Shown: piece by piece, positions 1 through 8,385 of the stretch | Numbering within the stretch: position 1 is the first letter of the stretch | How the letters are laid out: every line of letters begins with the position of its first letter | Assembly (NCBI GenBank): GCA_009602725.1 | Contig: WELB01000206.1 | Span: 18,768 to 47,309, forward strand | Source: Spirogloea muscicola | Lineage: Eukaryota > Streptophyta > Zygnematophyceae > Spirogloeales > Spirogloeaceae | Length of the DNA: 28,542 bases | Direction of reading: 5' to 3' | The notes under the pieces: generated by a model | Database searches by the model: none | Told to the model about the DNA's origin: nothing | What the model saw: the letters and a program-made list of their open reading frames with translations, nothing else | Made by a program: the position numbers and the translations under genes

Positions 1-2
1 CC

Positions 3-275
3 AGCGCCGACGACGACGGCGACGACGACGGGCCGCCGTCGCCGCTGCGCTGCGACGACCGCCCAGAAGGCCCCGACGACGAGTTGGGCGACGGCGGCGG
101 CAATAGCGGCGGCGGCGGCGGCGGTGGCAATGGCGGCGGCAGCGGCGGCGGCCGGAGGAGCGGAGGCGGCCGTGGCCAGCGGCTGAAGCGGTGGCGCCCC
201 GCCAGCCTGCGGAGCTCCGACGCCGAGGGCTCCGGCCGGGAGCTGGCCACCGCTGCCGCCGCCTGGCGGCCTTAA
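3..275 (+). CDS. possible C-terminal end of a Gly/Asp-rich protein (partial, strand uncertain)
   Basis: An open frame runs from the left edge to TAA at 273-275. It starts with an acidic Asp/Gly/Pro stretch, passes through a long Gly run (about 105-175) and ends in a basic then Ala-rich tail (LKRWRPASLR ... AAAAWRP). No domain is recognisable. The composition is GC-rich triplet repeat, so openness alone is weak evidence, and the opposite strand is also open with a Pro-rich reading. It may be the last exon of a gene starting left of the window, or the first exon of a minus-strand gene leaving the window. I cannot choose. Confidence 0.3.
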   Translation, partial: SADDDGDDDGPPSPLRCDDRPEGPDDELGDGGGNSGGGGGGGNGGGSGGGRRSGGGRGQRLKRWRPASLRSSDAEGSGRELATAAAAWRP

Positions 276-409
276 GCGGCGAGTCCTTCGCCCATTCCCA
301 AGTGGGGACTGCTACCGTTGCTACATCGGCAGCGTCCCCAAGTGCACGAGAAAGTGGCTCTCCCAATGGCGGCCAGGAAGATTTCCGTGTATTTGAAACA
401 AACGAAGGC

Positions 410-595
410 CAAATGGCCAAGTACGAAGGCAAGCACATCTGAAGACGCACATCACCTACAGCAGATTGACCCGCTCAGTAACCACGGGTCAAAACATAAA
501 GGTCGCTAATCGATGCCTGAGTACTAGATGGCAGATACGAAGCCCTTCTGCCACCAACTAGAGCTCGCCCAGCTTTCTGGTGCAACGCAATAGCC
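410..595 (+). repeat. dispersed repeat family, copy A
   Basis: One of five related copies here (A 410-595, B 845-1010, C 3385-3570, D 11380-11510, E 15810-16035). Shared order in this orientation is a GGCC...TGGCCAAGTAC block, AAGGCAAGCACA, a variable middle, the core GACCCGCTCAGTAACCACG, then GGTCGCTA. Copy A extends to CCAGCTTTCTGGTGCA, also present in copy E as CCAGCTTTCTGATGCA. No terminal repeats, poly-A tail or tRNA-like boxes were seen, so the class is unknown. Its reverse strand carries the conserved frame annotated separately. Confidence 0.75.
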
Positions 596-657
596 AGGGA
601 TGTTGAACAGCCAGCCCGAAAAAGATTGACGAGGTCCAAAGGGGCCAATAATGGCAT
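475..657 (-). CDS. conserved C-terminal peptide of repeat family, copy A
   Basis: Minus-strand frame with TGA at 475-477, ending ...ALHQKAGRAL...SDLYVLTRGY. Copy E (15907-16023) has the same peptide. Over the 37 codons that align from ALHQ to the stop I count 17 codons that differ silently, 8 that change the residue and 12 that are identical. That excess of silent change suggests the frame was translated and selected while the copies diverged. Similarity fades upstream of ALHQ, so the true start or upstream exon is not defined; 657 is only the first possible start. I do not recognise the family. It may be the end of a transposon-encoded protein or of a gene family spread as fragments. Function unknown. 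Confidence 0.4.
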   Translation of the reverse strand: MPLLAPLDLVNLFRAGCSTSLAIALHQKAGRALVGGRRASYLPSSTQASISDLYVLTRGY

Positions 658-844
658 TCAAAGTTGCTTTCCGGTAGGATGATCACTTAGGAACCTCTAG
701 TGAGGAGCCTCAAATCAGAAAGACTAGAAAGCAGTCGCCCTGACGAAAGCCAGAGGCTGCAGCTAGAGCACGGCCAGCACGCAGGTGCAAGGCGTGGGCC
801 ATGGACCGCTGGAGTCAGATGGACAAGAGAGAAGTCGCGTGTAT

Positions 845-1010
845 ACTTGATGGAAGGCCAGATTGGTCAAGCACAACGGCAAGCACATCTGATGGCGTAC
901 ATTACTCACTGCAGATTGACCCACTCAGTTACCACGGCTCAGCACATAATTTCGCTAGTCGATGCCTTAATACTACCTCGCATATTCCAAGCCCTTCTGC
1001 ATCCTCGAGT
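845..1010 (+). repeat. dispersed repeat family, copy B (degenerate)
   Basis: Carries GATGGAAGGCC, the block CAACGGCAAGCACATCTGA, and the core with two mismatches (GACCCACTCAGTTACCACG). In the minus frame it keeps KASTSEI, but a 1-base deletion relative to copies A and E destroys the LTRGY end. It lies about 250 bases after copy A in the same orientation, so the two may be one duplicated insertion. Confidence 0.6.
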
Positions 1011-1960
1011 GCATGAGAGGTGTTTGGGACCTTGGCCAGCTGCCAGCGCTAGCGCCAGCGCCAGGCTGCACGCGGTGATCATCCCCTCACAGCAAGGCAG
1101 TCGCTTGCAGTTTTCTAAATAGCAGAGTACAGCAGGACGCGCTCTGTAGTCGTCTGCGCTGGTCGCAGGCAGGAGAGGGTGCAACCGGCCGTGATGTGAA
1201 TATTTAGCTTTGGTAGGGAAATTAAGGAAGCTTTGGTTTCGCACTTTCTGTGAGGACTTGAGCATCACATCAAATGCCTCTCAAGTTCCTCAACTTGCAA
1301 TTAGTCCCGCACTCCGCAATAGGGTCAGCGACATGCTTGCCACGGATGCACCTACTGGACTGCCTCCTGGCCCCCATCCGCCTCAACTAGCACACACCAC
1401 TATCTGCTCTGCTCTGCTCTGCTCTGCTCTCTGCTCTCTTTGCTTCAACACTTGCCCAGAGACTGGGAATGACTCCCCAAGAAGGGGGGGTGAGTCATGG
1501 TCAGCAGTAGCAGTAGCAGTAGCAGTGGCGCGCCTTCAAAAAGGTGATGTCTATAACAAGGGCTGATTCAGATCCTGTCTAGAAATCAGACGGATGGGTG
1601 ACCATCAGAGCTGCTTCTCAAAAGCACGTCACAATGCACCAGATACTCTGGCTCAGGTAGTCCTTGTAGATGCAAAGCAGCTCTGCGCGCAAGCCCTTTG
1701 CTGAGAAGCCCAAGGTGTGGTAATTCTTTGGATCAAAGAAATAGGCGCCAGCAAGATAGATGGTGCTACTCTGACAATGCACTTTCGCTGCGCTGTGCCA
1801 GGCCACCCATCTGAGTGGACAAGCAGCTCAACTTGCACCATAATAGCAGCCAACAGCAAAGTACTGTACGAGCAGTGCAACACATCGTTGGGACGATCTT
1901 CATGGCAGCGACGGCCCAAATGCAGCTACATGACATGGCTGCCAGCCACGTACTCCGCTG
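1011..1960. other. non-coding stretch with two microsatellites
   Basis: No gene is supported. A CTCTG-type pentamer tract lies at about 1403-1440 and an AGTAGC tract at about 1502-1527. The 3' end of the NFU gene follows, so the right part probably includes its 3' UTR. Confidence 0.5.
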
Positions 1961-2938
1961 TTACACGAGCTGGACGGCGGCGATCATGGGAATCTTCTCA
2001 CGAAGCTTCTGCGTGACTGCGACACGCACTGTCATGACACCCGCAGCCGGCCCCGCGAGCTTCACCTTGGCCACTGGTCCATCAATCTTCACCAAGCTCA
2101 ACTCGCCGCCGCCCGTGCCAACAAGATATGGCCGGATCTCTGCCAGTACCTTCTCAACGTTCTCCTCAGTGAGCGGCAGGCCCGTCTCCTCGTCCAGAAC
2201 CTGCTCCACGGCCTCAATCTCGGGGATGCGCTCGATGAGCCGCCGCTCAATGCCCATCTTCATGGTCATGGTGGAGGACGGGCACGAGCCGCATGCGCCC
2301 TGCAGCTGGAGGCGCACGACGAGGCCGTCTATCTCGTACAGGTTCACGTTACCGCCGTCCGCCATGAGGTACGGCCGCACCTCGTCCAGCACTGACTCCA
2401 CGTTGTCCTCGGTCAGCTCCAGGCCCTCGGCTGCCGCCTGCACGCTCGGCGCAGCTGCAACAGCCCCTGCGTGCAGCAAAGCCCCCGCCTCACGACTGGT
2501 GAGTGACAGTGAATAACATCGCCTCCAAGCCCATCAATGAAGTAACGTCGGCATGCGGGATGGTGGCTGCAGCGGTATGTGCTGATAGCCACGATGACCT
2601 GCTGCTAGCAGTGTATGCATTTGGGCTTCTGGCGGACGAGTCCATGGCAGCGTACCTTCCCGTCGGCCCCTGCGAGCCGTCCCGATGCTGGCTTGCCGCA
2701 GCCGCCGCGGGGCCGGTGCTCCGAGCTTCTCCTGCGCGGCGGTGCGCAAGTGGCTGTGTCGCCTGGACGCCACTTCGGCACTGGCGGCGGCGGCGGCGGC
2801 GCTTGTTCTGAGGCCTCCTGCGCGCAGCGAGGGCAGTGCCTGCACCTCGACGCCATGGCGTCGGCACGCCACCGGAGCTGCGCCAATCTGGGCTTCGCCG
2901 CCGGTGAGCAGCATCGCAGGCGACCCCAGGGCCTGCAT
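1961..2938 (-). CDS. NFU: chloroplast NifU-like iron-sulfur scaffold protein (NFU1/2/3 type)
   Basis: Two exons: 2656-2938 and 1961-2466. The phase-1 donor GAAG|GTACGC joins GCAG|GG and gives 262 codons. Residues 1-94 form a plastid transit-like leader rich in Arg, Ala and Ser with few acids. Domain 1 (about 110-178) carries the scaffold motif [16 protein letters not shown] with cysteines at 153 and 156. Domain 2 (about 188-258) lacks the CxxC (AGPAAGVMT), which is normal for plant plastid NFU proteins and not a defect. These proteins hold [4Fe-4S]/[2Fe-2S] clusters for transfer to photosystem I and other stromal enzymes. The start at 2938 is chosen because the leader begins compactly there; an in-frame ATG at 3151 would add a hydrophobic and poly-Ala stretch. 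Diverges from HYPK. Confidence 0.93.
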
Positions 2939-3320
2939 GGCCGCGCTGGATACCCCGCAGGCGAGCGTCCCGTCCGACTGCGCCCCGCACGACGCGGCGA
3001 CGGCGGCGGCGGCGACGGCGGCGGCAGCGGCGACGGCGGGAGAGCTGTGACCAGTCAGCCCAAAAGAAATGGACAAGGACAAAAGTGGAACAGAGTATTG
3101 GAATAGAGTAATCCCGACGAATTTGCAAGAGAGAAAGCGCGCGGAGCGCATGAAATGAAAGGGAGGCCGAATTCAAGCCAATACAGTGTTCAGGCAGAGC
3201 CTAGTGCAAAATAAACAAGGCTACATGATACGGAGACCTAAAATGAGGTGCCTAAGGTGACAAAGACTCCATAGACTCCAGAAGCAGCAGCCAAAGCGCG
3301 GGCTGCATCTCCTGACTCTG

Positions 3321-3355
3321 GAGAAGAGGGGCTGGCAAAGCCAGCCCCTCTTCTC
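3321..3355. repeat. perfect 16-bp inverted repeat (hairpin)
   Basis: Arms GAGAAGAGGGGCTGGC (3321-3336) and its exact reverse complement (3340-3355) are separated by AAA. It lies between the divergent NFU and HYPK genes, just before repeat copy C. The stem is perfect and GC-rich. No associated gene product is seen. Confidence 0.9.
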
Positions 3356-3384
3356 TATGGGCGCGCACTTCTCTGGAGAGCTAT

Positions 3385-3570
3385 TTCCCTTTGCTGACTC
3401 GTGGTTACTGAGCGGGTCAGCTTAGCAGGATCGTATCTTCAAGACGTCAGCAAGTGGGCGCTCAATGACCTCTAGTCAGCAAGCGAGGGCTCTAGATTCG
3501 CTTTAGCAGCAGGTGATGTACATCTGTCAATGTGCCTGCCTCTGTAATGGGCCGCTCAGGCCCTTCCATC
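3385..3570 (-). repeat. dispersed repeat family, copy C, with internal extra segment
   Basis: Reverse orientation. It shows the core (complement CGTGGTTACTGAGCGGGTC), the CACCTGCTGCTA block and the GATGGAAGGGCC end. Relative to copy E it has roughly 85 extra bases between two CTGCTAA sequences (about 3425-3510). On the plus strand the frame ends LLTRGY then TGA, the same end as the conserved peptide of copies A and E. It sits about 260 bases before the HYPK start. Confidence 0.65.
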
Positions 3571-3761
3571 AACTCGTTACACAGTCAACATAGTCCTTCC
3601 TTATTGTTTCCCTCGTCTCTCTGCCCGCGCATCCTACGTGAGCACCTGACGTTTTAGCCTCTTCTCTCCTGTACGCCTCTTCATGAGCAGCCGAGCTCTG
3701 CCCAGAGCTGCCGTGCTTCTCTTCCCTCGCCCTCCTGGCCATGGCAGCCGCTCTTTGGGTC

Positions 3762-3763
<2 letters not shown>

Positions 3764-3800
<37 letters not shown>
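3764..3800. repeat. (GCC)n trinucleotide tract
   Basis: About 12 GCC units just before the first annotated HYPK exon, probably in its 5' UTR or first coding exon. Confidence 0.85.
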
Positions 3801-3802
<2 letters not shown>

Positions 3803-3831
3803 TGCCGCCTGCTGCGGCGCAAGGGACCCAT

Positions 3832-4516
3832 ATGACCAGCGGCCTGGTCTGCAGCAATTTGTCGGAGTTTGGTGTCCTGGCACTGGTAGCCCGATGGGCT
3901 CGCCGACGAAAGAAACTGCACGTCCGACGGCCGCTGAGGCTTGACCGTGGCGTCTTGCAGGCAATGGCTGCCATCTCCGAATCGTCCGAGGCAGACCGCA
4001 ATGCTCAGCGCCTCAAGTACTGTCGCTAAACTCCACAACCAGGCAGCTATCCCTCCTGCAATTGAAAGCCAACCATGTGACCTCCAAGAGCTTCTCTTTC
4101 AAACAGCTTTTTTTTGTGCTTACTAGCTGAAAGCAGAAGCGAATGCCGCCTAGGCTGTACGCGCAAACTCATTGCCAACTGTGCCATTTGGTTGAGCAGG
4201 GAGAAGGAGCTGGCCTCCGTGACCATCAACCCGGAGGACGTTGACCTGATTGCCACGGAGCTCGAGGTCCAACACCATCTTCTCTTTCGCTACTGGCATT
4301 GCTGGACTGACCACCCCAATCCCATGTGCAGAAAATTGACAGTGTCTGACCTTACATGGACTTCTCTATGATATTGTGTATCTTCCTTGAATGAATGTCA
4401 TCTTACAGTCGTCTACCCTGTCTAGACATGTGCAGATGGACAGAAAGCAGGCGGAGCGTACGCTTCGGGAGCACAAGGGTGACGCCGTCTCTGCTGTACG
4501 CTCCATGCTCCAGTAG
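3832..4516 (+). CDS. HYPK: HYPK-like NatA-associated protein with C-terminal UBA-like domain
   Basis: Exons 3832-4016, 4200-4266 and 4436-4516 join in phase (CTCAA|GTACTG to GCAG|G; CTCGAG|GTCC to TGCAG|ATG), giving 110 residues. The C-terminal half is diagnostic: MAAISESSEADRNAQRLK, then EKELASVTINPEDVDLI, then AERTLREHKGDAVSAV, ending SMLQ. This is the HYPK signature of a short helix followed by a UBA-like fold. HYPK binds the ribosome-associated N-terminal acetyltransferase NatA and modulates it. The N-terminus is uncertain: residues 1-45 are basic, whereas HYPK N-termini are usually acidic, so an upstream exon or a different start is possible. The core from about 3946 onward is firm. Confidence 0.85.
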
Positions 4517-5744
4517 CAGTGCCCTCGCTTGGACCCGAGAACGGATTCTGACCGGCCAAAAGCAAACGGGACAAATGCACCCGGGTAAGAAAGCTGTCCT
4601 GACTGGTCAATATTAGAGTCTTGGATGACAATGGTTGGGAAGGCGAGTGAGACTTCCTGAGCCCTTGCTTGCTGGTCAAGATCGCCGGCCATGGCTGTGT
4701 CCCACACTCAACGTTCTTTGCTCTGCTGCTGCTCCTCCTCCTCTTCTTGTCCTGGATGGCGCCTGCATTGGCTGCCCTGTGTTGGGAAGGACTCAAGTAG
4801 AGAGAGCACATCAAGGCAGCAGACACACTACTTGTGGTATAAAAGGAGGCTAACTGGGGCTCGCTTGATTTGGTCAGCAGGAGGCTGACTGCATCGGCTT
4901 CTAGATGGGTTTCTGTCCTTCAGCAACGTCAGACGCCCGTGTGCGCCATAGCCAACTTGCAAGACACAAGCATCAGGCCCAGCTGCTGTGTAGGCCCTGG
5001 GGCAGCTTGTGTCTGGAACAATGACGAAGAAGATTATGTCAACTGTACTAAAATATAAGACCATTTAAGCAATCATTGGACTTGTAAAGAGCTAAAGTTG
5101 GTGACCTGTACGCCAAGGAAAGCTGAGGACATAATAGACCGTCAGCTTGACAGGCAACAGTCTCAAGTCACAGACAGCCTTGGTAAAAGAAGAGCCCCTT
5201 CATTGCGAGCAGTAGCTACTGTCGTACGCATTGTGCCGGTATTCTCACAGCCGTTTCATTTCTTCTGTCCATCCTTCTGGGCCGGCCTTGCCGTTCCCCC
5301 TGAAGCAGTGCGCTTCTATGTATTTTCAATGCTAGACCAAAGCATCACCGCGGCTTTTTTCCAGAACGTAAGGCTCACTGGTGAAGCGCGATCTTGGTAC
5401 TTGGCCCGGCCACGGCTGCACCTAACGCTTTGAAGTATACTCGATGCTGCGGCAGCAGCTCCTCATGTGATTGTCTTTCACAACTTGTAGGGGCGGGCAC
5501 GATGCAAGAGACTGTGACAGTGATCATCATGAGTGGGGCCTCAAGTCCTGCACAGACAGCTCTTAGTGGACCAAGCGTGCTGAGCCATAATCCCCAAGCC
5601 GTCAGCCCTGAAAGCCAGCTAACCCCAATGCACCATCACCATCCGGACCACTTCTGCACTCCAAGTCTAGTATCAACGTCACAAGACATCCTGGCTATGG
5701 GAGCTCGCAGGCCATCAACTCTTTAGCCACGGCTGTGCAATACA
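4517..5744. other. intergenic stretch between HYPK and COMM-domain gene
   Basis: No coding exon with recognisable homology. A TATA-box-like TATAAAAG lies at 4838-4845, about 900 bases before the COMM-domain start. A plus frame at 5098-5433 is open for 111 codons but has no domain and no sensible splice context. Confidence 0.45.
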
Positions 5745-6410
5745 ATGACACCGATGTCGGCGGCGGCGGCAGCGGCAGAGGCTGATGCGGTCGTCACGGC
5801 GGGACCCCAGCTCGCCTCCTTCGACTGGCGGGTCAAGGTGGGCCAGCGGCGCCAGCGCCCTCCATGCAAAGGCAGCGTGCGGCCCGGCCGTCGCAGCATG
5901 GTGGCTGCAGTGATGAGAGAGAGGCCGCTGCCGGCGCCACTGCTGGTCATCGCCGAGACTTCCTCGTGCAATCTTGGCTTCTGAGGTCAACTGACAATGG
6001 GCACCGCGAGCTCGGCGGCTGCAGTACGCGGTGTCCAGCAGCACGTTGGCGGCGCTCGGCGAGCCCCTGCTCCGCCTGGAGCTCCGCCTCGAGGGCGCGG
6101 CGCCGCCAGCCGGCGTTGATGGGTCCCAGGCCGACGTCTCTGCCGCCGTTGCTGCTGCCCACAAAGTCATTGTCTCCGAGCTGAACGCCGAGGAGCTCGA
6201 CGACGTCATACGGCAGCTGGAGGCCGCCTCGCAGGCAAGGCCCGGCTCGCGGCAGCCACAAGCAAATGCCTATGCCGAGATCACTGCAACGAGGTTAGGG
6301 CCTTCTCAATCTGAAGCTGGGTTTCGCTTATGCAGGCGCTGGACGACGCTGGACATATGGCGGCGCCCCCGCTGGAACAAACACCGGCGGCAGGCTCGAG
6401 CCCCACATGA
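5745..6410 (+). CDS. COMM domain-containing protein (COMMD family)
   Basis: Exons 5745-5837, 6025-6234 and 6336-6410, all phase 0, give 125 residues. The COMM domain begins at PQLASFDWRVK in exon 1 and continues YAVSSSTLAALGEPLLRLEL in exon 2, ending ELDDVIRQLEAASQ before a short tail (ALDDAG...). COMMD proteins form the CCC/Commander complex in endosomal sorting and regulate NF-kB/cullin in animals; the algal role is unknown. Only about 23 residues precede the COMM domain, so the usual N-terminal HN domain is absent, as in COMMD6; an unseen upstream exon is the alternative. Intron 2 needs a GC donor (TCGCAG|GCAAGG). Subfamily not assigned, although DW, SSS and LEAA spacing resembles COMMD8. 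Confidence 0.8.
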
Positions 6411-8385
6411 TATGACTGCATGTCCTGCTGGATGGGGCTCCACACATGCTCAGGTGGATTGTAAAGCGCCATTGCTGGAGGCGCCGGCGTATCATACTGA
6501 GGCACGGCATGACGGTGCCTTCCAGAAAGCTGGAAGACGTTGAGCAGCAGTGCAGGCACACGCGTCACCTTGCCGGTTGCAGTAGTTAGCTTGCCAACCA
6601 CTACTTTTGTGGCACAATGTCTCAGGTAAGCGTACGCACACAATTCTCAATATCTTCTGGCGTGCGTCCAATTCGCTTGCATGATCAGGCCCCACCTAGC
6701 TCAAAAGAGGCATGGCAGCTCCGCCCAGCAGGAACACAGGAGATTGAATTACTGAGCTCCTGCGACGTACAAGATGTCGTCATTACTGCCACTTGGCAGG
6801 GGTCCGGCATGATGCAGTTGGGCAAGCGGCTGAAGTTATCACTCCTGGACCCGCAGAGTCAGCATGATGCAGCTCAAGAGCCTGGCGCTACTTCCGAGCA
6901 AAGTCCAGACCTGGCTCACATTATAGTCTCAGGATGGCACAGTCGCCTTCTGATGCTGAGGTGCCCTTGCTTCTATCGTAGTCCTGAATCCTAAGCCCAT
7001 CTATGCAGGCCGAGGCAACCGCTGATAGCGCAATCTATTGTATGCCAATTTCGGGCGCCACTAGTGCCTCAGCAAGGTCCCGCCTGTTCCAGTCCAGCAG
7101 CTGTGGGAGGCTGGCCTGCTAGACCCTGAGGACTTTACATCCAAGTTTAGCTTGTATTGTCATCGAGTTTACCAATGACAGATATGGGGCCTGCAAGGGC
7201 CTGCAAGCTCTGCAGGCCCCTTGCCAGTGAGCAGGTTCCTGATATTGAGGAGTGCAAGTATTGTGTGATACATCATTGACATTCTTCAAGTGATTTACTA
7301 TCCCTACTCTTGCACTTACTGCGTAGAGAACCAATCGAAGTTTGTTCGGTTTGCAGGGTCCAGACACAAAGTCAATAGTGCATGTACAGGCAGGCAGCTC
7401 CTCTCCTGCCCAGACTTGCGGCCTGCGCAGCAACCATCATTTCATTAGTACCATGACGAAGCAGTCTGGCACAGGATGCTGAATGCAACAATTGTTGTGG
7501 CGGTGGTGACAGCACCAGGCAACAGCCAAAGGCCTCCTTCGACCTCTAGCACTGCCAGAGGATTACAATTTGCCGGTCCACGGGGTCAGTACTTTCTGAA
7601 GGGTTGTGTTAGCAGAAGCCATTGCCCTGTAAGATTACAACCTCTGCCCATGTGGCTGCACGTATGGGCAGAGAGGCGGACTTGTGAGCGAAGGGATGGC
7701 ATTTGTGTTGCCCAAGGTTAGTTTTGCCTGATGGCACCTTATTCGTCCAAAGGCAGCTTAAGAGTCAGACTGAGGAACCCTTAGGAGTGATACAAGACAG
7801 CCTACCCAAGCACTCTACCCAAGACACTCTACCCAAGCAGCCTGGATGCACGTACACATACACAGCTAAGTGAATGCATACTCCATCCAGGGCTCACCCA
7901 GCACTCCGAACCTCTTCCACTTGCTGACTGCCGAACCTAGCCTCGCTGATACTTGTTCAACCTACGACAAAGATGCAAAGGAACAAGCCATCTCAACGAG
8001 CTCTGGCGTAGCATATAACTCATGCGGACAGCGTAGCGACTGCAATTGCCTGTGTGGAGTATTGAGTCGATAGCTGCCAATGGAGTCACGACAACCGTCA
8101 AGACCAATGCAGCTGACTAGTCACTGACAGACAGAGAGAGAAATGATTCTCTGCAAAGAGGGCAGTTTCGATTAGGCGTGATAGTGACGAGGCATTCAGA
8201 GACAAAGCCCAGCTATAGTATCTCGTCCTTGCGTCCAGTGTCAGACACAAGCTCACTAAGTCGCTGCAGCCGTTGCTATGCTGTTGCTGAAGCTAAGGGC
8301 TTGGCGCCTAAGAATTGGAGTACTCTGGCTAAGGGATTTGGCTAAGTTGCGGGTAATGTGCTTGTACAACGAGAACGCAGGGGTG
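6411..8385. other. long intergenic stretch, no gene recognised
   Basis: This lies between the converging ends of the COMM-domain and G-patch genes. Frames here (for example 6617-6994 plus) lack domains or paired splice sites. Two small structures are visible: a hairpin with arms GGGGCCTGCA (7186-7195) and TGCAGGCCCC (7211-7220), and a short tandem of CTCTACCCAAG-like units at about 7801-7845. TGTAA, the usual green-algal polyadenylation signal, occurs at 6460-6464, 50 bases after the COMM-domain stop. Confidence 0.5.

Noticed and set aside
1961-2200. Missing CxxC in the second NifU domain of NFU as a defect
   Set aside because: Loss of the cysteines in domain 2 is the normal state in plant plastid NFU proteins.
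2490-3176. Long overlapping frames on both strands over the NFU first exon, one Arg-rich
   Set aside because: They are by-products of GC-rich triplet sequence. Only the frame ending in phase 1 at 2656 joins NFU exon 2 through a good acceptor and yields a transit-like leader.
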